From: Kyrpidia sp.
GTDB taxonomy: Bacteria; Bacillota; Bacilli; Kyrpidiales; Kyrpidiaceae
Assembly: GCA_029960885.1 (NCBI GenBank)
Contig: JASBVV010000003.1
Coordinates: 1-60,171, forward strand
Length of the DNA stretch: 60,171 bases
Reading direction: 5' to 3'
Positions within the stretch are counted from its first letter, which is position 1. Each line of letters opens with the position of its first letter. The notes beneath the pieces were generated by a model. That model worked only from the letters and a program-made list of their open reading frames with translations. It made no database searches and had not been told where the DNA came from. Both the position numbers and the translations under genes were made by a program. Shown here piece by piece: positions 32,990 to 41,116 of the stretch.

Positions 32990-34570
32990 TCAAGCCCGCC
33001 GGCTGCGTGGCCGGGCCGGCTCCAGATTGACCCGCAACCCGTTGATTCTCGCCTGGCGAAGCGCCTCAAACACAAACGGGGCCGACTCTTGTTCCACTTC
33101 CACAAAGGCAAAACGATCATAGAGATCGATTTTGCCGATCGCCTGTCCCGGGACCCCCGTCTCTTCGGAAATCATTCGGACCAGATCTCCGGGTCCGACA
33201 TTGGCGCTTCGCCCAATGTTCAAAAAGAAGCGGACCATGCCCGGCGACGCGCCGGTCTCACCGAAATCGTAATCCTCTTCCTCGGCGATGTGCAGATCAT
33301 CGGCACTGGCCAATTTCAACGCGGCCGCCGCCAAGTCGACCGGGTCAAATTCGTCCAACAATGCCCCCAAGATCGCGCGGTAATTGGCGAGCCCCCCCTC
33401 TTGTACCGTGCGCCGCAGCCGTTCGCGCCAGTTCTCCGCCACTCGCTCGGCCACGTCGGCCAACGTGGGCACTTCCCGCCCCACCAACGGTGCTTTTGTT
33501 TCCCGTTCAATCTGTTTGAGCAACTTGAATTCTCGAGGCGTCACCAGCGTGATCGCCAATCCCCGACGCCCCGCTCGTCCGGTGCGCCCGATCCGGTGCA
33601 CATACGATTCCGGATCCTGGGGGATGTCATAGTTGATCACATGAGTGACATTGGTCACGTCGATTCCCCGGGCCGCCACGTCGGTGGCCACCAGAAATTC
33701 GATGTCCCCATTGCGGAATCGTTTCATCACTCGATCCCGCTGCGCCTGGGACAGATCGCCGTGCAGGCCGTCCACCAGGTACCCCCGGGCCAGCAGCGCT
33801 TCGGTCAGTTCGTCCACCCCGCGCTTGGTCCGGCAAAAAATGATGCCGAGCGAGACATCCTCACTGTCAATGATGCGGCACAGGCTTTCCAGCTTGTTGC
33901 GCTCCAAAACCTTGTAATAGATCTGATCGATCAGGGGAACGGTCACTTCCCCCCGGTTCACGGTGACATGCTCCGGGTTTTTCATATACCGGAGGGCCAA
34001 CTGCTTGACTTCGTGGGGGAACGTCGCCGAGAAAAGAAGGGTTTGCCGGTCTTGAGGCGTCTCCTGGAGAATCGCCTCGATGTCCTCGATAAACCCCATG
34101 TCCAGCATCTCATCCGCCTCGTCAAGCACTACCGTGCGGATTTTGTCCAATTTCAACGTCCCTCGGCGCAGGTGGTCCAACACGCGTCCGGGGGTGCCGA
34201 TCACCACGTTGACGCCCTGCTGAAGTGCCCGCATCTGGTGGCCGATGGATTGCCCCCCATAGATGGGCAGGGTTCTGATTTTGGCATATTTGGCGATCTT
34301 CCGCAATTCGCCGGCCACCTGGATGGCCAATTCCCGGGTGGGCGTGAGGATGAGCGCTTGAACTTGTCTGCCGGGCTCGACCATTTCGATGATCGGAACC
34401 CCGAAAGCGGCGGTTTTTCCCGTCCCCGTTTGGGCTTGGCCGATCACGTCTTTTCCCTGCAGCACCAACGGAATGCAGGCCGCCTGAATGGGCGACGGTT
34501 CTTCAAACCCCATGTCGTCAATGGCTTGTTGCACTTTTCGGCTCAATTGAAAATCGGTAAATGTCGTCAT
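32990..34570 (-). CDS. DEAD-box RNA helicase with DbpA-type RNA-binding domain
   Basis: This 526-residue ATP-dependent RNA helicase has the Q motif (FEEPSPIQAACIP), motif I AQTGTGKTAAFG, motif II VLDEADEMLDMG, motif III SATFP, motif V ATDVAARGIDV and motif VI HRIGRTGRAGRRG. The C-terminal part (about 440-515) is a DbpA RNA-binding domain followed by a basic tail (RPRSRRA), as in CshA/DeaD-type helicases used in cold adaptation, RNA decay and ribosome assembly. The ATG (MTTFTDFQLSRKV) follows GGAAAGGTGAGAGA. It lies four bases after cinA and before recA, an insertion compared with the B. subtilis cinA-recA pair. Confidence 0.95.
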   Translation of the reverse strand: MTTFTDFQLSRKVQQAIDDMGFEEPSPIQAACIPLVLQGKDVIGQAQTGTGKTAAFGVPIIEMVEPGRQVQALILTPTRELAIQVAGELRKIAKYAKIRTLPIYGGQSIGHQMRALQQGVNVVIGTPGRVLDHLRRGTLKLDKIRTVVLDEADEMLDMGFIEDIEAILQETPQDRQTLLFSATFPHEVKQLALRYMKNPEHVTVNRGEVTVPLIDQIYYKVLERNKLESLCRIIDSEDVSLGIIFCRTKRGVDELTEALLARGYLVDGLHGDLSQAQRDRVMKRFRNGDIEFLVATDVAARGIDVTNVTHVINYDIPQDPESYVHRIGRTGRAGRRGLAITLVTPREFKLLKQIERETKAPLVGREVPTLADVAERVAENWRERLRRTVQEGGLANYRAILGALLDEFDPVDLAAAALKLASADDLHIAEEEDYDFGETGASPGMVRFFLNIGRSANVGPGDLVRMISEETGVPGQAIGKIDLYDRFAFVEVEQESAPFVFEALRQARINGLRVNLEPARPRSRRA

Positions 34571-34574
34571 TCTC

Positions 34575-35846
34575 TCACCTTTCCGCAGTACTTGCGCCTT
34601 CGCCGTCCACCCGCAATCGTCGCCAGAGGGCGTACAGCGCGGCTTTGGCGGCACGAATGCGAATTTGTCGCCGGTCGCCGCGAAACTGAAAGCCCTTGAC
34701 CCAGGGGCCCAAGGCGGAATGGTACACACCGATGTACACCAGGCCCACGGGCTTCGTCTTCGTGCCGCCGCCCGGCCCGGCGATCCCCGTGATGCCGATC
34801 CCCCAGTCGGCCGCGAACTGCTCAGCGGCGCCCCTGGCCATGAAGAGGGCGACCTCCTCACTCACCGCACCCGCCCGTTCCAACGCGTCCCCGGGAACCT
34901 TCAGCATGTGTTGCTTGGCCGAATTGCTGTAGGAAATGACCCCGCCGAGAAAATAGCGGGAACTCCCCGGAACATCGGTGATCATTTCCCCGAGAAGCCC
35001 GCCGGTACAACTCTCGGCTACGGCCACGGTCATCCCTTTCTCTTCCAAGACCCGCCCCACGGCCACCGGAAGCGTTTCCCCATCAACTCCATACAGGTAC
35101 TTTCCGAGGCGCCGCCGCAGTTCCGCCTCCACCGGCGCGATCCGGTCCAGCGCCTCTTGTTCGGAGGCCGCCCGGGCCGTCAGCCGCAGGGTCACTTCCC
35201 CTTCGGCGGCCAGAGGGGCCAGGGTCGGATTGTCCTGACCGGCGAGCAGGTCGGCGATCCGCTCCGCCAGGCTGGATTCGCCGATGCCGTACAGCCGCAG
35301 CACCCGGGAGCGAATGGTCACCTCGCGGCCCATCCAGGAGCGCACCAGGGGGATCACCGATTCCACCACCAGGGGTTCGAATTCCCTGGGCGGCCCCGGC
35401 AACAGGACGTACCGGCGCCCCCCGGATTCGACGTACTGTCCCGGGGCTGTTCCCCTGGGGTTGGGAATCGTCCGTCCGCCCCGAATCACCATCGCCTGTC
35501 GGCGATTGTTCGAGGGCATCTCCCGGCCCATTCCTTGAAAATACGATTCCACCGTTTCCAGCGCCTGTGGATCGAGCTCCAGGGGAAGCCCGAGAAATTC
35601 CGCCAAGGTTTCCCGGGTCAGATCGTCTTCGGTGGGCCCCAGCCCACCGCACAACACGATGAGGTCCGACCGCGCCCGCGCGATCTCCAACACAGACAAC
35701 AGCCGTTCCCGGTTATCCCCCACCGCCGTATGAAAGTATACCCCAATCCCCGCCAGGGCCAGATGTTCCGAAAGAAACCGGGCATTGGTGTTCGCAATCT
35801 GTCCCAGCAACAACTCTGTCCCCACGGCGATGATCTCCGCCTTCAT
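34575..35846 (-). CDS. cinA: CinA, nicotinamide-nucleotide amidohydrolase/competence-damage protein
   Basis: This 423-residue protein joins an N-terminal MoaB/COG1058 domain (GTELLLGQIANTNARFLSE, VLCGGLGPTEDDLTRE, PNPRGTAPGQ, LLPGPPRE) to a C-terminal NMN deamidase domain (VAVAESCTGGLLGE, GGVISYSNSAK, GITGIAGPGGGTKTKPVGLV). Family knowledge: it salvages pyridine nucleotides and is linked to recombination in competent cells. The ATG start gives MKAEIIAVGTELLLG, the standard N-terminus. It follows pgsA closely in the rimO-pgsA-cinA order of Bacilli. Confidence 0.97.
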   Translation of the reverse strand: MKAEIIAVGTELLLGQIANTNARFLSEHLALAGIGVYFHTAVGDNRERLLSVLEIARARSDLIVLCGGLGPTEDDLTRETLAEFLGLPLELDPQALETVESYFQGMGREMPSNNRRQAMVIRGGRTIPNPRGTAPGQYVESGGRRYVLLPGPPREFEPLVVESVIPLVRSWMGREVTIRSRVLRLYGIGESSLAERIADLLAGQDNPTLAPLAAEGEVTLRLTARAASEQEALDRIAPVEAELRRRLGKYLYGVDGETLPVAVGRVLEEKGMTVAVAESCTGGLLGEMITDVPGSSRYFLGGVISYSNSAKQHMLKVPGDALERAGAVSEEVALFMARGAAEQFAADWGIGITGIAGPGGGTKTKPVGLVYIGVYHSALGPWVKGFQFRGDRRQIRIRAAKAALYALWRRLRVDGEGASTAER

Positions 35847-35892
35847 GTCACCGCCTCCGTCCCGCTGCGGCCGGGCCATCCGCCCGGACATG

Positions 35893-36474
35893 TCAAGTTT
35901 TTCCCAACCCGATTACATGCCGGTTCTTCACAAAATAATCGACACCCGAAATCACGGTGACGACCACCGCCGCGTACATGATCCACTCCGCGGCAGGGAT
36001 GCCGATATAGGAAAAAGGAAGGTTGTTCATCATCAAAGCCACAACGGCCACAATCTGGGTGACCGTCTTAAATTTGCCCAACCGGCTGGCCGCGATCACC
36101 GTTCCTTCCGCCGCCGCCACCAACCGCAGCCCGGTCACGGCAAACTCCCGGCTGATGATCACGATGGCCTCCCACGCTTCCACCCGCTGCATTTCCACCA
36201 GAGAGATGAGCACCGCCGAAATCAGAAGCTTATCCGCCAAGGGATCGAGAAACTTTCCAAAGTTGGTGACGATCCTTCTCTTTCGCGCGATGTACCCGTC
36301 GAGCCCGTCCGTGCTGGCCGCCACAATGAAGATCACGGCCGCCACGATTTCATTCACCGTCAGTACCTGTCCCGCCAACGCCACACGACCGAAATTATAG
36401 TGCACCAAAAGAAAAAACATGACAACGGGCACTAGAAAAATACGGGCGATGGTAATGCGGTTGGCGAGATTCAC
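35893..36474 (-). CDS. pgsA: PgsA, phosphatidylglycerophosphate synthase
   Basis: PgsA transfers glycerol-3-phosphate to CDP-diacylglycerol, the committed step to phosphatidylglycerol. The 193-residue membrane protein has the CDP-alcohol phosphotransferase motif DGLDGYIARKRR followed by GKFLDPLADK (about residues 56-82) and about five hydrophobic segments. It starts with GTG immediately after the rimO stop, so translation is probably coupled. Confidence 0.97.
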   Translation of the reverse strand: MNLANRITIARIFLVPVVMFFLLVHYNFGRVALAGQVLTVNEIVAAVIFIVAASTDGLDGYIARKRRIVTNFGKFLDPLADKLLISAVLISLVEMQRVEAWEAIVIISREFAVTGLRLVAAAEGTVIAASRLGKFKTVTQIVAVVALMMNNLPFSYIGIPAAEWIMYAAVVVTVISGVDYFVKNRHVIGLGKT

Positions 36475-37803
36475 CTAGACGCCCTCCCCGGCCAGGTCAA
36501 AATCGAACGAATGGGTCACCCGCACCTTGACCAGTCGGCCCGGTTCTCCCGTCACGCCGGAAACAAACACCTGCCCGTCGATCTCCGGGGCGTCGTACTG
36601 GGATCGCCCGATCCACACCTCGGGCCGGTTCGGATCCTTGGTTTCCAACAGACAGTCGATCACTTCTCCGACCCGGGCGGCGCCCCGGACGGCGGCCGCT
36701 TTTCGCCCGATTTCCATGAGCCACGCCGCACGCCTCTCCTTTTCGGCATCAGGGACCTGTCCCTCGAGGGAAGCGGCCGGGGTTCCCTGTTCCTGGGAAT
36801 AGGAAAAAACGCCGATGCGGTCGAAGGCCATTTCTTCCACAAAGTCCGCCAGTCGCAAAAAATGTTCCTCGGTCTCCCCGGGGAACCCGACAATGAATGA
36901 ACTGCGAACAGCCACGCCCGGAATGCGGGTTCGAATCTTTTCGAGCAGGGACCGAATCTGCTTTTGTCGGCCCGGCCTGCGCATGGCCCGCAGGATCTCG
37001 TCTTCCGAGTGCTGAAGAGGCATATCGACGTATTTGCACACTTTGGGCAGGTCGGCGATGGCCTCGATCAACTCATCGGTAAAATGGCCCGGATAGGCGT
37101 AGTGCAGGCGAATCCAGGCCAATCCTTCCACCTCGTTCAGCGCCGCCAACAGGGCGGGCAACTGCCGGCGGCCGTACAGGTCGAGCCCATACTGGATGGA
37201 GTCCTGGGCAATCAAACTGATTTCTCGCACACCGTCATCGGCGAGCCGGCGGGCCTCTTCGACGACCGAAAGGATCGGCCGGCTGCGGAATTTGCCCCGC
37301 ATCAGAGGAATGGCGCAGAACGCACATCCGTGGTCGCAGCCCTCGGCGATCTTTACATACGACGAATAGGGCACGCCCATTCGCTTGCGGGGGGCAAACT
37401 CGTCGTATAAATAGACGGGGTTTCCGAACCGCATCGGTCGTCTTCCGGCCAGGGCCTGCTCAACCACTTCCGTGATGCGATGAAATTCCCCGGTTCCGAT
37501 CAACCCGTCGATTTCGGGAATTTCTTGCGCCAATTCATCCTGATAGCGCTGGGCCAGACAACCGGCCACCACCAGGGCCCGACAGCGGCCGGTTTCCTTA
37601 TACTCCGCCATTCGGAGTATTGTGTTCACCGACTCCGCTTTGGCCTCATCGACAAACCCGCAGGTGTTGATGACGATGATGTCGGCCTTCCGGGGATCGG
37701 CCACCAAGTGGTATCCGTAGCGTTCCATCAATCCCATCATGACTTCGGAATCCACTTGGTTCTTCTCACAACCGAGGGTTACCACCGCGATTTGACGCCC
37801 CAT
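36475..37803 (-). CDS. rimO: RimO, ribosomal protein S12 methylthiotransferase
   Basis: RimO is a radical-SAM enzyme that methylthiolates an Asp of ribosomal protein S12. The 442-residue protein carries the UPF0004 cysteines (VTLGCEKNQVDSE, NTCGFVDEAKAES, VAGCLAQRY), the SAM cluster motif CDHGCAFCAIP and a C-terminal TRAM domain. The YxxPLQHS-like KYVDMPLQHSEDE block distinguishes it from MiaB. The ATG follows GGAGGATATCGCA; a TTG 15 bases upstream is less likely. pgsA follows directly. Confidence 0.97.
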   Translation of the reverse strand: MGRQIAVVTLGCEKNQVDSEVMMGLMERYGYHLVADPRKADIIVINTCGFVDEAKAESVNTILRMAEYKETGRCRALVVAGCLAQRYQDELAQEIPEIDGLIGTGEFHRITEVVEQALAGRRPMRFGNPVYLYDEFAPRKRMGVPYSSYVKIAEGCDHGCAFCAIPLMRGKFRSRPILSVVEEARRLADDGVREISLIAQDSIQYGLDLYGRRQLPALLAALNEVEGLAWIRLHYAYPGHFTDELIEAIADLPKVCKYVDMPLQHSEDEILRAMRRPGRQKQIRSLLEKIRTRIPGVAVRSSFIVGFPGETEEHFLRLADFVEEMAFDRIGVFSYSQEQGTPAASLEGQVPDAEKERRAAWLMEIGRKAAAVRGAARVGEVIDCLLETKDPNRPEVWIGRSQYDAPEIDGQVFVSGVTGEPGRLVKVRVTHSFDFDLAGEGV

Positions 37804-37891
37804 TGCGATATCCTCCAACCACCGTCAATTGACATGTACATTACAGTATACTCCAAAGAGAATAGCCCTGTACAGGCATGGGCGCGTTCCG

Positions 37892-38383
37892 TCAACGGAA
37901 ATTAGTAAACTGAACCTCCAGAGGCAGGTCCGCGGCCTTGACCAACTGGATCACACGCTGCAATTCATCCCGACTTTTTCCCGAAATCCGCACCTGATCG
38001 CCCTGAACCGCCGCCTGTACTTTGATTTTGCTGTCCTTGATCAGCTTGACGATTTTTTTGGCATTCTCGGCATCAATCCCCTGTTGGATGGCCACCCGTT
38101 GCCGCACCGCGCCCGCGGCCGCCGGCTCGATCTTCCCATACCGCAACACCTTCAGTGAAATCCCGCGTTTGACCAATTTTCCCTGGAGAACATCGATGAC
38201 GCTCCGCAGTTTATATTCATCGTCGCTGACGAGGATCAGTTCCTCCCCCTGACGCTCCACCCGACTCACGCTGCCCTTAAAATCGAATCGAGTCTCCAGT
38301 TCCTTCATCGTTTGGTGGACGGCGTTGTCCACCTCCTGAAGATCCACTTTGGAGACAATATCAAAGCTGTTCTCTTTGGCCAC
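37892..38383 (-). CDS. YajQ-family nucleotide-binding protein
   Basis: This 163-residue protein of the YajQ/UPF0234 family starts MAKENSFDIVSKVDLQEVDN and ends DLPLEVQFTNFR, both hallmark sequences. The fold is two ferredoxin-like domains; relatives bind nucleotides or c-di-GMP, and the role in Bacilli is not settled. The GTG start was chosen for GGGAGG eight bases upstream and the family N-terminus; the longer open frame has no similarity. It stands between two terminated units, after the YhcN-type gene. Confidence 0.93.
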   Translation of the reverse strand: MAKENSFDIVSKVDLQEVDNAVHQTMKELETRFDFKGSVSRVERQGEELILVSDDEYKLRSVIDVLQGKLVKRGISLKVLRYGKIEPAAAGAVRQRVAIQQGIDAENAKKIVKLIKDSKIKVQAAVQGDQVRISGKSRDELQRVIQLVKAADLPLEVQFTNFR

Positions 38384-38432
38384 GGCCACTCCCTCCCATC
38401 GACACGCCATATTATACCACAGCCCAGGGAGC

Positions 38433-38469
38433 AAAAAGGAAACCCGGAAACCTTGAGGCTTCCGGGTTT
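38433..38469 (-). terminator. Rho-independent terminator after the YhcN-type gene
   Basis: On the minus strand AAACCCGGAA pairs with TTCCGGGTTT (ten pairs), followed by CCTTTTT. It separates the lipoprotein gene from the YajQ-family gene. Confidence 0.82.
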
Positions 38470-38498
38470 CATCCCATGCCCCCCCGCGTGCGGGTGGG

Positions 38499-39098
38499 TC
38501 AGTAGTACGGCGCCGGCCACAGGCGTTGAACAAAAGCCCTAAACTGGTCGGCGATGCCGGTCGCCGGTCGGCCGGACTGTAAATCTTGGGAGAACGTTTG
38601 AAACCGCTGCATCACCGCCGGGTTGGCGCTCACCCGCACAATCCGAATGGACGTATCCGCCTTCCGAATGACCTCGGTCACGCGTTGTTTCAGTTGATCC
38701 GAAACCGCCACATCGGTTTGCCCGTAGGTGGCGCCGCCGCTGGGAGACGGGCTTGGTGCAGGCTGGCCGGGAGCGATGCCCCCCGGAGCCGGCGGCCGTC
38801 CCTGGGCGGTTCCCTGGTCCAGCGCCACATAGGCGGTGTCTCCGGACACAAACACGGTGGCGGCACGAATGCCGGGGATTTGCACCACTTTTTGGGCCAA
38901 GTCGTCAGCGACACGCAGCCCGGTGGCCCGAGGAGCCGGCGCCGGACCCGGAGCCGGCGGAGCACCCGGTGCGGGGGCGGGACCCGGCGCCGGGGAGCCG
39001 GGCGGCCCCGGATTGGCCTCCCGGGAAACACCGCATCCCGTTGCAGACAAGATGACAGTGGTCGTCAATACCGCGGCGATCAGAGCACGGCGATCCAT
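38499..39098 (-). CDS. YhcN/YlaJ-family sporulation lipoprotein
   Basis: This 199-residue exported lipoprotein has a signal peptide with lipobox SATGC (Cys22), a Pro/Ala-rich linker at about residues 30-58 (repeats of APGPAP type), and a YhcN/YlaJ domain: ADDLAQKVVQIPGIRAATVFVSGDTAYVAL, then SDQLKQRVTEVIRKADTSIRIVRVSANP. Members sit in the inner spore membrane and affect germination or outgrowth. The ATG has GGAGGA eight bases upstream (GAGGAGGACTGTC). It is followed by a strong terminator. Confidence 0.9.
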   Translation of the reverse strand: MDRRALIAAVLTTTVILSATGCGVSREANPGPPGSPAPGPAPAPGAPPAPGPAPAPRATGLRVADDLAQKVVQIPGIRAATVFVSGDTAYVALDQGTAQGRPPAPGGIAPGQPAPSPSPSGGATYGQTDVAVSDQLKQRVTEVIRKADTSIRIVRVSANPAVMQRFQTFSQDLQSGRPATGIADQFRAFVQRLWPAPYY

Positions 39099-39193
39099 GA
39101 CAGTCCTCCTCTCACCCGTGTACCGTTAGTATCGCCGTGATGATCCAAACTATGCGCGTGATCCGAGCCGCCCATCGGCACCGAGGAAACGGT

Positions 39194-39976
39194 TTACGAC
39201 GTGCTCTTTTTCACCGTATACGTGAGAACGTCGCTGGTCACCGGATCCAGAGGTTGACCGTTGACCGTGACCGTCAATGAGGAAGCCCGCCCGGCCACGA
39301 TTCTCACTTCCTGATTTCCGGTGAATGTCCGGGTTTCACCCGGTTGCAGCGTGCGCTGCTCCACGGAATGGCCGTCCGCCTCAGCATCGATCCAACACGG
39401 GTTGCGCTCCACTTTCAGGGACACCTCCAGTTGGTCCACCCGGCCCACATTGACCATATATTGGGAAGCGTTCCGTTTGACCACTTGGAGATCGGGCTGG
39501 GGCGGTTGGGGTTTGGGCGGCGGCTCCGTGGCCGACTGCCGGGTGGGCAAAGCCGTCGGCCCGCCCGGTTCGGAAGTCGAAGGCGCGGGCCCCGAGTCGC
39601 GATCCGCCAAAAACCAGTATCCTCCCGCCAGGGCGGCGAGCAGGAGGACGCTGGCCGCCACTTGGGGAATGGCCTGGCGATAACGATTGGCCTTGGCCGG
39701 GCCTCCCTCGTCCTGGTCCGGCGGTGGCCCCTGGGGCGTCGGAGGCGGAGTGGACATACCCGCCCGCACCAGGACTTCGTTTCCGTCGAGCCCCAGAAAC
39801 TCGGCGTAACTGCGGACGAATCCCCGGGCGTATACCGCCGGCGGAAGCGCACTCCAATCCCCGCGTTCGATGGCTTCCAGATAGGCCCGGCGAATCTTCG
39901 TCGCTTCGGCCGCCTCCTCCAGGGTCAATCCCCGATCTTCCCGGGTCCGCCGGAGAAATTGCCCCATCTCCTCCAT
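39194..39976 (-). CDS. RodZ-like protein (HTH, membrane segment, DUF4115)
   Basis: This 260-residue protein has an N-terminal Xre-type helix-turn-helix (LRRTREDRGLTLEEAAEATK, AVYARGFVRSYAEFLGLD), a Pro-rich stretch, one membrane segment at about residues 106-123 (VAASVLLLAALAGGYWFLA), a second Pro-rich linker and a C-terminal beta domain (DUF4115, VERNPCWIDAEADG, QPGETRTFTG). This is the layout of RodZ, which links MreB to cell shape, and of B. subtilis YmfM beside pgsA. The ATG follows GGAGGGG-type purines. The DUF3388 gene ends 24 bases upstream. Confidence 0.93.
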   Translation of the reverse strand: MEEMGQFLRRTREDRGLTLEEAAEATKIRRAYLEAIERGDWSALPPAVYARGFVRSYAEFLGLDGNEVLVRAGMSTPPPTPQGPPPDQDEGGPAKANRYRQAIPQVAASVLLLAALAGGYWFLADRDSGPAPSTSEPGGPTALPTRQSATEPPPKPQPPQPDLQVVKRNASQYMVNVGRVDQLEVSLKVERNPCWIDAEADGHSVEQRTLQPGETRTFTGNQEVRIVAGRASSLTVTVNGQPLDPVTSDVLTYTVKKSTS

Positions 39977-40000
39977 GGGTAACCCCCCTCAGGCGTCGTC

Positions 40001-40765
40001 TCACTCAAAGTCGCTCAGGACATACGGAAGGTCCTGATAGGTGATCTCCTCATCCGGAGAGTTGCGCAACTCGATCACACGGTCGAACAAATTCCATTGA
40101 TATTCCGAGTGACGAACAAAAATGTCCGGATGTTCGATGATCTTTGGGCCTTCGATCCGCAACACCTCCCGCACCAACTGCCGATGCCGCTCGTTCGCCC
40201 GCATCGTCGACACGATCCCGTCAATGATGTACACGTTCGTACCGGGGTTGCGCTCGTCCGGGCCCAGTTCAGTGCGAATCGTCTGTTTGATTAACGTGGA
40301 AGAGACAAACGTCCAATGTTTGTTGGCATAAACACTGGCCGCCACGATCGATTCGGTTTTCCCGACCCGCGGCATGCCCCGAACCCCGATCACTTGATGA
40401 CCTGGACGTTTTAACAGTTCCCCGAGAAAATCCACCAGGATGCCCAGTTCGTCCCGGGTAAACTTGTACGTTTTTAAATCATTGGATTCCCGGGCGATGA
40501 ACCGGCCGTGGCGGAGGGCGATGCGGTCAATCAAGGTCGGCTGGCGGAGGGCGGTCACCCGGATACTGTCCACATGCCGCAAAAGCTGGCGCAGCACGGA
40601 GATTTTTTGGCGATCCGCCGTCTGGATGAGAAGCCCCCGCCGACTGTTTTCCACCCCGTTGATCGTCAAAATGTTTATGGATAGCATGCCCAGGAGCGAC
40701 GAAATATCTCCAAGCAAACCCGGGCGATTCTTTTGAATGTCGTACTCGAAATACCAGTCCTCCAT
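40001..40765 (-). CDS. ymfK: YmfK-family protein (DUF3388, ACT plus P-loop-like)
   Basis: This 254-residue protein has an N-terminal ACT-like domain (YDIQKNRPGLLGDISSLLG, INILTINGVENSRRGLLI) and a C-terminal part with a P-loop-like GVRGMPRVGKTES (about residue 128) and TNVYIIDGIVSTM. It matches the ymfK genes that precede ymfM-pgsA in Bacilli; the biochemical role is unknown, though ACT domains often sense amino acids. The ATG follows GGAAGGAG by eight bases; the frame extends upstream without support. It is the first gene of the minus-strand run leading to pgsA. Confidence 0.88.
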   Translation of the reverse strand: MEDWYFEYDIQKNRPGLLGDISSLLGMLSINILTINGVENSRRGLLIQTADRQKISVLRQLLRHVDSIRVTALRQPTLIDRIALRHGRFIARESNDLKTYKFTRDELGILVDFLGELLKRPGHQVIGVRGMPRVGKTESIVAASVYANKHWTFVSSTLIKQTIRTELGPDERNPGTNVYIIDGIVSTMRANERHRQLVREVLRIEGPKIIEHPDIFVRHSEYQWNLFDRVIELRNSPDEEITYQDLPYVLSDFE

Positions 40766-40862
40766 GGAATCGGAGCTCCTTCCGCCAAAGGGAAATCGAA
40801 CCGCGCGGCCGCGTAAAGACCGGCGGATTCGGCTCGTCTCAAAACAGGAGAGGAGGATGGGC

Positions 40863-41006
40863 ATGGAAACGGACCGACCGTCCTCCCTGTCCTATTATAC
40901 CGGACATCGCATCGACTTTCTCCACCTCGGGCGGAGACGTTGGATCACGGGCCGCCCCTATCCGGAAGGGGCACGGCGGGGGCTGCTCGGGGCCGGCCCT
41001 CTGTGA
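40863..41006 (+). CDS. Possible small protein, 47 residues
   Basis: The ymfK-spoIIIE gap (40766-41116, 351 bases) has no established gene. This plus-strand frame starts with ATG seven bases after GGAGAGGAGG, an excellent ribosome-binding site, and encodes a basic protein (TGHRIDFLHLGRRRWITGRP in the middle, ending GLLGAGPL) with GC-rich third positions. It has no recognised domain and no terminator after it. The same gap holds a minus-strand TATAAT at 40894-40899 that may belong to the ymfK promoter but lacks a good -35. The protein may be real or chance. Confidence 0.35.
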   Translation: METDRPSSLSYYTGHRIDFLHLGRRRWITGRPYPEGARRGLLGAGPL

Positions 41007-41116
41007 GCAAGCCGCGAATCGCCGGTTCTCGTCCCAGGGTTTTTCCTCACAGACGCCGGGTGTGTGGTCTTTGCCGCCGGTTTTGCACCGCCGGCCGGAC
41101 GTCAGCGCCGACCGGG

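Noticed and set aside
32324-34699. A 791-codon plus-strand open frame opposite recA and the helicase
   Set aside because: It mirrors the codon pattern of the real minus-strand genes in high-GC DNA, has no ribosome-binding site and no recognisable domain.
38941-39005. Repeated GCCGGCGCC-type sequence as a repeat element
   Set aside because: It encodes the Pro/Ala-rich linker of the YhcN-type lipoprotein and is explained by protein composition.
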